Part shown: in pieces, positions 1 through 8,019 of the stretch
How the letters are laid out: each line of letters begins with the position of its first letter
Numbering within the stretch: position 1 is the first letter of the stretch
The notes under the pieces: model-generated
What the model was told of the DNA's origin: nothing
Databases searched by the model: none
The model's input: only the letters and a program-made list of their open reading frames with translations
Assembly (NCBI GenBank): GCA_944343275.1
Contig: CALVMH010000058.1
Coordinates: 1-46,410, forward strand
Direction of reading: 5' to 3'
Length of the DNA: 46,410 bases
Origin: an uncultured Clostridia bacterium
Lineage (GTDB): Bacteria; Bacillota; Clostridia; Christensenellales; Borkfalkiaceae
Made by a program: the position numbers and the translations under genes

Positions 1-77
1 CCGGGAATTGTAAAATTTACCATTTCCACCATCACTCGCAATTACCATTTTATGGTTTTTCTGTTTTGCAGATTTTC
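1..77. repeat. Terminal direct repeat, left copy
   Basis: These 77 bases are identical to 46334-46410. The length fits an assembler k-mer overlap at a circular junction rather than a biological repeat. The stretch encodes the N-terminus of the RusA gene on the minus strand. Confidence 0.95.
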
Positions 78-85
78 CGGTTTGT

Positions 86-147
86 CATTGCAAGCGGGTT
101 AGTGGTCGTCGTGCGAAAGCTTACGCACGACTACTTACCCCGCAATG
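86..147. other. Large hairpin in putative origin region
   Basis: An 8-bp perfect stem (GTCGTGCG at 108-115, CGCACGAC at 124-131) lies inside an outer CATTGC (86-91)/GCAATG (142-147) pairing, giving a long cruciform-like structure. It sits between the primase-helicase stop and the RusA start, next to the direct repeats at 207-350. It lacks a T-run, so a simple terminator is less likely than an origin structure or RNA processing site. Confidence 0.55.
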
Positions 148-181
148 ACGACGCGTTAGTGTCGGGGTGTCAGTGTCAGTT

Positions 182-350
182 TACCCCCCTTTAGGGGGGT
201 AGGAAACTGACACCTGTCAGTTAACATGTTATTTGACTGACTGACACCCTTTTTCCTGCCTGTCAGTTAACATGTTATTTGACTGACTGACACCCATTTA
301 CCTGTCAGTCAATTAACATACTTTTTGACTGACTGACAGGTGTCAGTGTC
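182..350. repeat. Iteron-like repeats, putative replication origin
   Basis: Two perfect 35-bp copies (215-249 and 261-295) start TGTCAGTTAACATGTT and end CTGACTGACACCC, and are spaced 46 bp apart. A diverged third copy begins near 303. Each unit has TGTCAG/CTGACA inverted ends and an inner AACATGTT palindrome. Extra TGTCAG/CTGACA boxes occur at 207-220 and 335-358. A perfect ACCCCCC/GGGGGGT hairpin lies at 183-200. Iterons next to a primase-helicase gene are a common phage/plasmid origin layout. That this is the origin is inference. Confidence 0.6.
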
Positions 351-2580
351 AGTCAGTTTTCTGTTTACTGACACCCTCGCCGTCGCTTTTTTTAACGACA
401 ACCCCATCCTGTATTTCAAATCCACCGTGTTCTTTTATCCTGTTTTTTACAGCATTTTTAGATAACGTCCAGTATTCCTCAAAATCTTTTACGGTAACTT
501 TCCCGTTTATTGACAGCGCCGCATAAGCTGTTTCCAGTTCCTGCTGCCGCTCCTTTTTCCGGTTTTCCGGCTTTTTCCTGCTGTCAATGGCCTTTTTCCA
601 CGGCTGTTTTTCCCCTTCCGGTTCCAAATCTTGCAGGCTGCCGGTACGGTCAATCCTGTGTACCGGATAGTCAAACCACAGGTTCACCGGCTGGAATTTC
701 GGATACTCCCGCAGCGTACCCTCTATCCGCCATGCTGTTCGGTTTTTCAGGCCATCCCTTGCCGCGGCGACATCGGCAAGCATCAATTCATAGGACTTCG
801 GTTTCAATTTGTCTCGGCATACCTGCAAGGCATCCTTGTAATTGCACATATCGTCCTGTGACGCTCCCTCCAACAAGCCATAACGTTGCAGCCAATCGCT
901 GCAAACACGGCAGATTGCCTTGTTTTCCTCCTGCTCCAGCAGCTTATCGGTAACCTCCAGTTCCAGCAAATCAAGCAGCGCGTCCGGGTCGCGTGCAAAA
1001 ACGCCGCTACCGCTCGCCCGGTCCATGGAACGTTTTCCGCCCTGCTGACCCTTACTGTGATGGTGGCAATAAATGACAGCGCACCCCAATTCCGTACATA
1101 CCTTGTCAAACTGGTTGCAAAAATGCGCCATCTGATCCGCGCTGTTTTCGTCCCCTGTTATGACTTTATAAATCGGGTCGATAACAATTGCTATGTAATC
1201 CTTTTTTGCCGCCCTGCGTATCAATTTGGGCGCCAGCTTGTCCATGGGGACGCTCTTCCCGCGCAGGTTCCAAATATCTATATTTTTTATATTCTCCGGT
1301 TCCCAGCCTAACGCCGTATATACATCCTTAAATCGATGCAGGCAGCTTGCACGGTCCAATTCCAGGTTTACATACAAAATCCGCCCCTGGGTACATTGCC
1401 AGCCAAACCACTTGGCCCCTTCCGCAATGGCGCAGCATAATTCAATCAGCGCATAGCTTTTCCCGGCTTTCGACGGACCGGCAACCAGCATCTTGTGCCC
1501 CTGCCGCAGTACGCCGTCAATCAGCGGCGGAGAAAGCGGCGGCAGGTCGTCCCAGACGTCTGCCATGCTTTCCGGTTCCGGCAGGTCGTCGTTTACCGCT
1601 TCAATCCATTCCCGCCATTGTTCAAAATTTTCTTTTCCAATGTTGGTATCAAGCAGGTACTGCTTCTGCCCGTTGCGCATCACGCCCGGCATCCGGCTCA
1701 GTCTGGACGGGTTACGGTTCTGACTGTCAATTTTCAGCCCGTTTTTCTGGCAGACTGCATACAGGTAGTCCACCCGTTTCCGGTATTCTTCGTAATTTGC
1801 GGCGTCAATCCTGACAATGGCATGCAGCGATTTCTTCCCGCTGTGCACCAGGCACACAACCGGCAATTCCAGTTCCCGGATGATGGCGTTTTGTTTATCA
1901 ATCTCGGTCGTGTCAGATTCCACCAGCGCATAACGGAAATCTGTTACATTCTCATTTTTGATGCCAGCTCCATCCAATGGGTTAAAACGGATCCACGCCC
2001 CTGCAGCCGGGTCATAGTCCCCAAGCACCGCGCCAATATCCCCGTTACAGGCGCTTAGCTGCTGGATTAGCTGCCCCGCCGTCCTGTCCCAGCACCCTTT
2101 TGTCGGAAAATGCTTGCCGTCTTTCTCCCAGCTTTGCGTAACGTATCCGACATTTTCACTCGCTTCAAACAGCAATTCCAAATACGTAATCAATTGCTTT
2201 GCCGGGTCCCAGTCTTTCGGTATTACAATATCCTGCCCCTCTACCCAGTTTTTATCAATGATGGTCAGGTTATCCTTTTTTCCGCCAATCTCACTGTCCC
2301 AATCCAGTGCATACGATTGTTTTTCCGGCTGCCAGCCGCGTTCCTTTGCCATCTGCACAATGGTTCCCCCGGTAACGGGGGACGCCGTTCCCCGGAAAGT
2401 ATCCCATTTCCTTTCGCATTCCCCGGCATGATACCGTTCAGCGTCCCGGCTGCTCCATTTGTCCCAGACCTCCACAGGGTATCCGGATTCCTTCAGACCC
2501 ATGCCAACATTTACCCATTCCTGGTAATCCAAAGACGCCGGGTCAATATATTCCAAAACTTCCACCAAATCATATTCCAT
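349..2580 (-). CDS. Primase-helicase replication protein (PriCT, AEP-like, RepA-type ATPase)
   Basis: A 743-residue multidomain replication initiator. Residues about 5-85 resemble a PriCT-2 primase C-terminal domain. Residues about 105-325 look like an archaeo-eukaryotic-type primase core, with an acidic motif VESD (220-223), SGKKSLH (247-253) and SRLSRMPG near 292-299. Residues about 345-540 form a RepA/DnaB-like hexameric helicase ATPase with Walker A GPSKAGKS (368-375), Walker B IVIDP (465-469) and CHHHSKG (505-511). The last 100 residues are charged and may include a winged helix. It lies just upstream (in transcription) of the repeat array at 182-350, where it may act. The start codon lies 2 bp beyond the helicase gene stop. 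Confidence 0.9.
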   Translation of the reverse strand: MEYDLVEVLEYIDPASLDYQEWVNVGMGLKESGYPVEVWDKWSSRDAERYHAGECERKWDTFRGTASPVTGGTIVQMAKERGWQPEKQSYALDWDSEIGGKKDNLTIIDKNWVEGQDIVIPKDWDPAKQLITYLELLFEASENVGYVTQSWEKDGKHFPTKGCWDRTAGQLIQQLSACNGDIGAVLGDYDPAAGAWIRFNPLDGAGIKNENVTDFRYALVESDTTEIDKQNAIIRELELPVVCLVHSGKKSLHAIVRIDAANYEEYRKRVDYLYAVCQKNGLKIDSQNRNPSRLSRMPGVMRNGQKQYLLDTNIGKENFEQWREWIEAVNDDLPEPESMADVWDDLPPLSPPLIDGVLRQGHKMLVAGPSKAGKSYALIELCCAIAEGAKWFGWQCTQGRILYVNLELDRASCLHRFKDVYTALGWEPENIKNIDIWNLRGKSVPMDKLAPKLIRRAAKKDYIAIVIDPIYKVITGDENSADQMAHFCNQFDKVCTELGCAVIYCHHHSKGQQGGKRSMDRASGSGVFARDPDALLDLLELEVTDKLLEQEENKAICRVCSDWLQRYGLLEGASQDDMCNYKDALQVCRDKLKPKSYELMLADVAAARDGLKNRTAWRIEGTLREYPKFQPVNLWFDYPVHRIDRTGSLQDLEPEGEKQPWKKAIDSRKKPENRKKERQQELETAYAALSINGKVTVKDFEEYWTLSKNAVKNRIKEHGGFEIQDGVVVKKSDGEGVSKQKTD

Positions 2581-2582
2581 AT

Positions 2583-4166
2583 TTATGCTCCTATGTACGT
2601 AGATGGGTTGATGCCATACGGGATCCGCCAGCCATTCCCGGCAATGCGGTCAATCAGATTCCGGGCCTGCTCAAACTGCCAAGTCCCCACATGCTGAAAC
2701 CCCCTGCTCTCCAAAAAACGGATTTGCTTTGGCGTAGTCAGCCCCTCGCGCCTGCGTTTGTCCAACCGTTCCAACAGCTTTGACGCTTTTCCAGCGTTTT
2801 CAATTTCATCTGCAAAAATACCCATCTTTTCCAGGGCAGCAAGCTGTTTTTGGGACGGCGGCATCATTTCCCAGCCAAACGCCGGGACATAATTTGCCAA
2901 ATCCTCTGCCTGGATGGACAGTTCAAATTGCAGCGGATCTACCAGTTTCCGTTTCCGCGTTTTCATTTCCTGCAACTGTTTGGCAAGCGCTTCTTCGCGC
3001 TGCGCTACAACCTCTTCACTTGCCGCAATTTCGGCTTGTTCAATATCTACCGGGAACGCGGCTTTTTCCAAATCCTCCGTCATTTTCCTGGCGACCTCTT
3101 CACTTTCACAAATCAGGTTCGCCGGATGGCACAGTTCATGCCGCTCGGTATGCCATAAAAAATCCAGCAGCAGCAATTCCGTTTTCCCCTCGCTGATCCG
3201 CGTGCCGCGCCCTACCATCTGGCAATACAGGCTCCTCACTTTCGTCGGCCGCAGCACTACAATACAGTCAACAGACGGGCAATCCCACCCTTCAGTGAGC
3301 AGCATGGAATTGCACAGCACATTATATACGCCGCGTTCATAATCAGCCAATATCTGCTCCCGGTCAGCGCTGTTACCGTTTACCTCTGCTGCCCGGAACC
3401 CCATCCCGTTCAAAATATCCCGGAATTTCCGGCTGGTTTTGACCAGCGGCAAAAATACCACCGTTTTTCGTTCCATACAAATTTTTCGCATTTCATCTGC
3501 AATTTGATACAAATACGGATCCAGTGCCGTCCCAAGGTCCGCCGTCTTAAAATCCCCCGCCTGTGTGCCAACCTGCGTCAAGTCCAGCTTCAACGGGATG
3601 GTCTGCGCCTTTATCGGCGACAGGTATCCCGCCTTTATCGCCTTCGGCAGCGTATATTCATACGCCAGGCTCTGGAATACCGCGCCCAGGTTTCTCATGT
3701 CTCCCCTGTCCGGCGTAGCGGTCACACCAAGCATCAACGCGTCACAAAAGTAATTGAGCACCTTTTGGTAACTGTCCGAAATGCAGTGATGCGCCTCGTC
3801 GATGATAATACAATCGAAAAAGTCGCGCTCGAACTGTTCCAGCCGCCTTTGCCGCATCATGGTCTGTACAGACCCTACCACAATCCGGTACCAGCTCCCA
3901 ATGCAGGATTCCTCCGCTTTTTCTACAGCACAGCCCAGCCCGGTGGATTTTTTTATTTTATCCGCCGCCTGCTGCAAAAGTTCTGCGCGGTGCGCCAAAA
4001 TCAGGACACGCTTCCCAGCCCTGACGCATTCTTCCGCGATTTTGGCAAACACGATCGTTTTCCCGCAGCCAGTCGGCAAAACCAGCAGCGTCCGCTGATT
4101 CCCCTTCGCCCATTCATCAAACACCGCAAGCTTTGCTTCCTGCTGATAAGGCCTTAGCTGTACCAT
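2583..4166 (-). CDS. Superfamily II DEAD/DEAH helicase
   Basis: A 527-residue helicase of the type found in phage replication modules. Residues 1-200 carry the RecA-like N-domain: Q-like motif near LRPYQQEA, Walker A PTGCGKT (31-37), DEAH box (123-126) and TATP (149-152). The second domain ends with a QMVGRGTR arginine-finger motif (motif VI). The remaining 170 residues are a charged, coil-prone tail followed by a small helical domain repeated in related phage helicases. Its start overlaps the stop of the DUF669 gene by one base (TGATG), implying translational coupling. Likely unwinds DNA for replication or recombination. The exact substrate is not visible. Confidence 0.92.
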   Translation of the reverse strand: MVQLRPYQQEAKLAVFDEWAKGNQRTLLVLPTGCGKTIVFAKIAEECVRAGKRVLILAHRAELLQQAADKIKKSTGLGCAVEKAEESCIGSWYRIVVGSVQTMMRQRRLEQFERDFFDCIIIDEAHHCISDSYQKVLNYFCDALMLGVTATPDRGDMRNLGAVFQSLAYEYTLPKAIKAGYLSPIKAQTIPLKLDLTQVGTQAGDFKTADLGTALDPYLYQIADEMRKICMERKTVVFLPLVKTSRKFRDILNGMGFRAAEVNGNSADREQILADYERGVYNVLCNSMLLTEGWDCPSVDCIVVLRPTKVRSLYCQMVGRGTRISEGKTELLLLDFLWHTERHELCHPANLICESEEVARKMTEDLEKAAFPVDIEQAEIAASEEVVAQREEALAKQLQEMKTRKRKLVDPLQFELSIQAEDLANYVPAFGWEMMPPSQKQLAALEKMGIFADEIENAGKASKLLERLDKRRREGLTTPKQIRFLESRGFQHVGTWQFEQARNLIDRIAGNGWRIPYGINPSTYIGA

Positions 4167-4651
4167 CAGAAACTGCCTGGCGTAAACTTCGGTGCGGACT
4201 GGCTGGGCGAAACCTCCGGCTCGTAAAATTTCCTGATTTCATTGTTGGTTATCGTCACGCCGCTGTCATTTGTCCAACTGTGCAGCCCCACCTTCGCGCG
4301 GCCAATGGAGCCCACCACTGTATTCCAGTTCATTTTCAGCTTCTCGCCTTTTTTCTTCTGCCCAATCGCCACAAAAAACGCGCTCAGCATCCCTTCGCAT
4401 TTGCTGTGCAGAAACAGGTTGTGCCGGATGGTCGCAATACCATGCCGCCCGTTGTCTTTGTCGTCCCCTTCAATCTGTATGGTAATAATCGCTTTGTTGC
4501 ATGGCGGCAGTTTGTCGCTCCCATTGTGCCGCGCACGCTCAAACCCGGTTACCACAAAATTATAATCCCCTTCCGGCAGCGTAATGTAGTCCACGCCGTC
4601 TTTCTCAATTTCATCGTCCCATCCAAATTCACGTTCTACTTGCGTATTCAT
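4166..4651 (-). CDS. DUF669-family protein, probable ssDNA-binding
   Basis: A 161-residue protein matching the DUF669 pattern (LPEGDYNFVVTGFERA near the N-terminus, followed by a beta-rich domain). This family sits beside Sak4-like ATPases in many Firmicutes phages and is thought to be single-strand binding. The C-terminus ends in PGSF, reminiscent of the short acidic/hydrophobic tips of SSB-type proteins, but less acidic. It is positioned between the Sak4-like gene and the helicase, consistent with a recombination complex. The function is from family context, not proved by the sequence. Confidence 0.8.
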   Translation of the reverse strand: MNTQVEREFGWDDEIEKDGVDYITLPEGDYNFVVTGFERARHNGSDKLPPCNKAIITIQIEGDDKDNGRHGIATIRHNLFLHSKCEGMLSAFFVAIGQKKKGEKLKMNWNTVVGSIGRAKVGLHSWTNDSGVTITNNEIRKFYEPEVSPSQSAPKFTPGSF

Positions 4652-4669
4652 TGTAACCCCTCCTAAAAA

Positions 4670-5692
4670 TTAAAATGGTATGGATTTTTCATCTTGAATC
4701 AACTGGTATACCTGTTCCCATGCTCCCACCAAAACCCCGGATATAAACTGTGGATCATAGGCGGTAATCTCCGTATCTGGCGGGTAATACCCTTTTTGTG
4801 CTACCGCAATCTGGATATCCTTCTTTGTTACATCGTGCTCTTTCATCAGCTCCGCCAAATCTTTGGGTAAATCCGACAAATCCTCCGCCGCTTCCAGCGC
4901 TTCCCAGTCGATTTTTTCTTCCTTTGGCACATCCTGTTTCACCGGCTCCGGATTGCCGGATGCAAAAATATGCCGGATTCCATCAAACGAAAACGGAAGC
5001 TCACACGGCAGCCCATGCCGGTTTTTCGCATCCCAGCACGGGTGGTGCTCTGTGTACATTACGCGTTTCCCACCCTGCGCCTTGTGCTTTTTCCCTTTCT
5101 CGTCAACTGCAACAGAAACCGTCTTATAGTTTGCAAACAACACCATATCCGCCCATTCTTTTACCAGCGGCGCAGTCTGCGACGACGTCTTTTTCCCAAG
5201 TTTCAGTTCCCAGCGGTCGTATGCCCCCATTTCATCCGGCTGTTCAAATTTCCGTATCTGCGCATGCGCCGTCAGCACCACATGGATACCGGCTTCTATA
5301 ACGCTATCGAGTGAATGCAGGAATTTCAAAAACTCCTCCTTCGCGTATACATAGCCGTTTCCATATCCAAAATCCTCAATCCCCTTTTTTTGATGCCTGG
5401 TACATACCGCAGCTACGCAAAGCTGTTCCGCCCAGTCAACCGTATCTATGACAAGCGTTTTGCAAACAGTCGGATTGTCCTTTACATAATGGACCTGCTC
5501 CGTCAGCATCGCCCAGCTTTCCGGCCTTGGGAACCGCGCAACCTCCATGTGCTTTGTGCTGCCTTCCGTATCAATAAACAACGGGTTTGGAAACTGCGAC
5601 GCAAAAGTCGATTTCCCAATCCCTTCCGGGCCATATACCACAACCTTCTGCGCCGTCTGTATTTTCCCACGTATAATCTCCAATCCTATCAC
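4670..5692 (-). CDS. Sak4-like / AAA_24 recombination ATPase
   Basis: A 340-residue RecA-fold ATPase. Walker A is GPEGIGKS around residues 20-28, a Walker B-like LVIDTVD lies near 80-87, and TAHAQ acts as sensor. Such proteins serve as single-strand annealing recombinases (Sak4 type) beside DUF669 and Gp157. The start given is GTG at 5692, overlapping the Gp157 stop. A TTG at 5683 (LEIIRGK) has better ribosome-binding-site spacing (GAGGTGA) and leaves the usual short N-terminus before the Walker strand, so it may be the true start. Confidence 0.87.
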   Translation of the reverse strand: MIGLEIIRGKIQTAQKVVVYGPEGIGKSTFASQFPNPLFIDTEGSTKHMEVARFPRPESWAMLTEQVHYVKDNPTVCKTLVIDTVDWAEQLCVAAVCTRHQKKGIEDFGYGNGYVYAKEEFLKFLHSLDSVIEAGIHVVLTAHAQIRKFEQPDEMGAYDRWELKLGKKTSSQTAPLVKEWADMVLFANYKTVSVAVDEKGKKHKAQGGKRVMYTEHHPCWDAKNRHGLPCELPFSFDGIRHIFASGNPEPVKQDVPKEEKIDWEALEAAEDLSDLPKDLAELMKEHDVTKKDIQIAVAQKGYYPPDTEITAYDPQFISGVLVGAWEQVYQLIQDEKSIPF

Positions 5693-6174
5693 CTCATCCT
5701 CAGCGACTTCCCTCTTACCAGTTCAGCCCCCGCAACCATCTGCCCGCTTTTCAGCACCTCCAGCAGCGCCTTTTTGTCCAACTTTGGTTCCTGCGGTACA
5801 AAATATTCCTCCGGGATTACCGATTCATTCAGCACATGTACCGACGGCGGGTTATTCTGCACCCAAAACCGGTATGTACCGGCGTCCAGATTCCTTACCC
5901 CCATTGTCTCCATTGTGTTTTGCAGCGAGGTTTTCAACGTCGTTTCCCGGCCTTCCAACCGCCTGGCATACCCAAGCAGCCGCTCTGCCTCCACCCTTGC
6001 CGCTTTAGCCTCCCCCTGCAGCATGACCATCATTTTTCCATAATTCTCTGCCTTTTCCTCGATGTCATACTTAATGCTCTCCAGCGTGTCAAACACCGCC
6101 TGGTCGCTCACTTCCTCGTCAGATAGCATACTATACACCTTCTGCCAGTCCTCTGTTAATTTATATAAGCTCAT
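5689..6174 (-). CDS. Gp157 family protein
   Basis: A 161-residue protein with the siphovirus Gp157 signature: N-terminal LYKLTEDWQKVY, a helical coiled-coil middle (about 40-100) rich in E/A/R, and a compact C-terminal part with PEEYFVPQEPKLDKKALL. The family is always found at the start of phage recombination blocks ahead of Sak4 or RecT/Erf genes. The biochemical role is unknown, and the old link to phage resistance in Streptococcus is only a family note. Overlaps the next gene by 4 bp. Confidence 0.88.
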   Translation of the reverse strand: MSLYKLTEDWQKVYSMLSDEEVSDQAVFDTLESIKYDIEEKAENYGKMMVMLQGEAKAARVEAERLLGYARRLEGRETTLKTSLQNTMETMGVRNLDAGTYRFWVQNNPPSVHVLNESVIPEEYFVPQEPKLDKKALLEVLKSGQMVAGAELVRGKSLRMR

Positions 6175-6251
6175 CTTCTGTCACCTCATATCCAAATGCA
6201 GGCGTTCTTATTTTTACGGAAAAGAACCCGCTAAGAAAAACCGGTTTTGTA

Positions 6252-6689
6252 TTACTCTATCTCAAAATGCAGTTTTGCAAGATCTATGCACAAACCGTAT
6301 TCTTTCCCATATTTGTTGTCCCCGTGCGTTTCTTTTACCTGCTCTGCAAATGCATCTATCGAGCCTTCAAAACATCCGCACACAACAAACACTGCTCCAT
6401 CCTTACACCGGAACATGGTCGTATGCCGGTTTTACGACCCAAACCCCTTCAGACAGACATAATCCGCATCACTTCCGATTTCCGCATTGTCGCATACCCG
6501 CGCATTGCCGGATACCCGCGCATTGTCGCATACCCAACAATTTCCATCATGCGACAGATTATCCTCACTTTGTATGTATCCGCCTTTTTCCCCGTCTTTT
6601 ACATCTCCAAAATCCCGCACCGCCTCAATCCGGTACAGTGTCTTTCCAAAGCGCGATAACGTTTCCTCTGTCAGCTTATATTTCTTCAT
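6252..6689 (-). pseudogene. Left-handed beta-helix-like phage protein split by an in-frame TAA
   Basis: From ATG 6689 (good GGGGG ribosome site) the frame reads MKKYKLTEETLSRFG, then hexapeptide-like units (DNARVSGNARVCDNAEIG), and stops at TAA 6434-6432 after FKG-like LKGFGS. The same frame continues immediately as NRHTTMFRCKDGAV... EGSIDAFAEQVKETHGD... to TAA 6254-6252. The continuation matches the expected C-terminal half of this common phage family, so a single nonsense codon (CAA to TAA would do) has split the gene. An internal ATG at 6413 could express the second half separately. No sign of recoding is seen elsewhere. Confidence 0.75.
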
Positions 6690-6701
6690 TTCTCTACCCC
6701 C

Positions 6702-6731
6702 TTGACAATCCACCCCAAACGGGTGTATACT
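6702..6731 (+). promoter_or_regulatory. Sigma-70-type promoter on the plus strand, against the operon
   Basis: TTGACA (6702-6707), 18-bp spacer, TATACT (6726-6731). It points rightward, opposite to the surrounding genes, and is followed within 50 bp by a hairpin terminator, so it may make a very short RNA. Confidence 0.55.
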
Positions 6732-6751
6732 GTCAGTGTCTTTTAATTGGT

Positions 6752-6776
6752 CATTGCTTTTCGCAATGGCTTTCTT
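6752..6776 (+). terminator. Intrinsic terminator for rightward transcript
   Basis: CATTGC/GCAATG stem with a TTTTC loop, followed by GCTTTCTTTTT on the plus strand. It lies about 25 bp after the expected start of the promoter at 6702-6731. Confidence 0.6.
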
Positions 6777-6791
6777 TTTGTCTATTTTTCC

Positions 6792-6917
6792 TCACAACAC
6801 CCACCCCTCCAAACAACACGCCAATATGTACAGCACCGCTACCACCGCCATCTTTAGCCCAACCAGATCGCAATCATCCTTCCACCGCGCAACGCCGCGC
6901 CTTAGCTTTTGTATCAT
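6792..6917 (-). CDS. Small membrane protein (41 aa)
   Basis: ATG at 6917 follows a strong AAAGGAGG site at good distance. The reading frame is 41 codons, with a basic N-terminus (MIQKLRRGVARWK) and a hydrophobic segment (LKMAVVAVLYILACCL, about 21-36). It is too short for routine calling. It lies between the excisionase-like gene and the split beta-helix gene. Its function is unknown. The short plus-strand RNA at about 6738-6776 would face the 3' end of its mRNA. Confidence 0.6.
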   Translation of the reverse strand: MIQKLRRGVARWKDDCDLVGLKMAVVAVLYILACCLEGWVL

Positions 6918-6932
6918 GGGTTTGCCCTCCTT

Positions 6933-7205
6933 TCATACAACCATTCGACCGCCAATCGTCGGCCCCACATACCAAAAATAGAATGGTGCAGTCGGAATAT
7001 GTGTATGCCTATTTCCATACTTCCCGTTGTCCCAACCAATCCCAAACGGCACTTTTCCCTGTTCTATCGCGCGTATTAAGCACTGGTAATCCATTTCCAA
7101 AAATTTTGCCACCTCTTTTGTCGGGATTTTTGATGGGTACTGCTCTACCAATCTGTACAGCTCGTCCATCTTGTCCAATACAGGACGTGGTATTTTTAAT
7201 GGCAT
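6933..7205 (-). CDS. Excisionase-like / HTH DNA-binding protein
   Basis: A 90-residue protein with an N-terminal helical region (LDKMDELYRLVEQYPSK), a winged-helix-like segment (TKEVAKFLEMDYQCLIRAIEQGKVPFGIGW) and a beta tail ending FYFWYVG. The pattern (PFG.G followed by an aromatic strand) is that of small phage HTH/excisionase-type proteins. A near-perfect AGGAGGTGA site precedes the ATG. It could assist integrase in excision or act as an early regulator. The call rests on pattern only. Confidence 0.65.
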   Translation of the reverse strand: MPLKIPRPVLDKMDELYRLVEQYPSKIPTKEVAKFLEMDYQCLIRAIEQGKVPFGIGWDNGKYGNRHTHIPTAPFYFWYVGPTIGGRMVV

Positions 7206-7227
7206 TTTTCATCACCTCCTTGTCTGA

Positions 7228-7437
7228 TTAAACAGGTTTTTCCTGTTCTTTAACAGCCAACACGCGAATAAATACCTTCCCGTTTTCTACACTGGTTTCA
7301 AAACGTTCTATGCCGGTTATGCTCAAGTTACGGCATGGAATTTCTAATGCGGCATGTTCTCCGAGCACCCTAAAACTAAACGAAGTTATGTCGGCCGAGC
7401 AATAACTTTGATTCTCTTTCAAAAAACTCACTCCCAA
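7228..7437 (-). CDS. Small hypothetical early protein
   Basis: The open frame spans 69 codons, but the likely start is TTG at 7422 (LKENQSYCSAD...), eight bases after GGGAG. This gives about 64 residues. It is a beta-rich composition with no recognised motif. It is in the early leftward operon between two membrane-protein genes and the HTH gene. Confidence 0.55.
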   Translation of the reverse strand: MGVSFLKENQSYCSADITSFSFRVLGEHAALEIPCRNLSITGIERFETSVENGKVFIRVLAVKEQEKPV

Positions 7438-7452
7438 CTTACTTTGTTGCTT

Positions 7453-7650
7453 TCACACTCTAAGAGTAACACTTAGTATCAACAAAGCAGCCATTAGTAC
7501 AATGCAAATACAGGTTATACTTGCGGAAACAATGAGCCTCCTGGAAAGTATTACATTATTTTGCGCAAGTTTTAACCGACGTACTAAAAGCCTTGCTTCC
7601 GGTATTTCTTTTGCAATTTCATCCAATTCTTCATCGGTGTATATTTTCAT
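7453..7650 (-). CDS. Small single-pass membrane protein (early region)
   Basis: Start chosen at ATG 7650 (MKIYTDEELDEI) behind TGGGGTGA, giving 65 residues; the open frame extends ten codons further upstream. An N-terminal charged helix is followed by one transmembrane segment (IVSASITCICIVLMAALLIL). Family not recognised. Early-operon location suggests host takeover or superinfection-related roles, but this is speculative. Confidence 0.6.
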   Translation of the reverse strand: MKIYTDEELDEIAKEIPEARLLVRRLKLAQNNVILSRRLIVSASITCICIVLMAALLILSVTLRV

Positions 7651-7686
7651 TTGTTTCACCCCATAACTTATTTCATTCAAATACAG

Positions 7687-7878
7687 TCACCCGATAATTC
7701 CACTGAATGATTCAATCAATCCGGCCATTTTCGCTATCGTTTCCTGCGCCTCGCTTATCAACCGCAACGCTTCGTGCAAACCGTTGCTCAATACATGCAT
7801 ATACCAGATATTACATACCGTGCTGACCAAACAGGCAAGCGCCATGATGTAAAACGTAATCCTTTCTGTTTTATCCAT
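7687..7878 (-). CDS. Small membrane protein (early region)
   Basis: 63 residues after an AGGAGGTGATGGG site. There is a hydrophobic N-terminal segment (FYIMALACLVSTVCNIWYM) and an amphipathic helix behind it (LHEALRLISEAQETIAKMAG). Not recognised. It is second in the early leftward operon after the Cro-like gene. Confidence 0.6.
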   Translation of the reverse strand: MDKTERITFYIMALACLVSTVCNIWYMHVLSNGLHEALRLISEAQETIAKMAGLIESFSGIIG

Positions 7879-7895
7879 CCCATCACCTCCTCAGA

Positions 7896-7976
7896 TTAAC
7901 AAGCCCTGCTATCCGTTTCTGTTAAGTCCTCAATCCTGCACCCCAAAATTTCGGATATTTCCCTTAAACTGTTCAC
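7896..7976 (-). pseudogene. Possible remnant of an XRE domain C-terminus
   Basis: A 26-codon frame (GTG 7976 to TAA 7896) reads LREISEILGCRIEDLTETD. This resembles the last two helices of XRE/Cro domains (compare IADVFGCTIDDLFDE in the adjacent gene). No good ribosome site in this frame. It may be a relic of a duplicated Cro-like gene. Confidence 0.3.
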
Positions 7977-8019
7977 CGCTCAAGCTAATAGCCGGAATAT
8001 TCAGTTTCGTTTCTACCTC

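Noticed and set aside
6252-6689. Stop-codon recoding in this phage
   Set aside because: Genes elsewhere end normally with TAA, TAG and TGA, and only this gene has an in-frame stop. A single mutation is simpler.
6062-7231. 389-codon plus-strand open frame
   Set aside because: Lies antisense to Gp157, the split beta-helix gene and the HTH gene, has proline/histidine/serine-rich shadow composition and no ribosome site.
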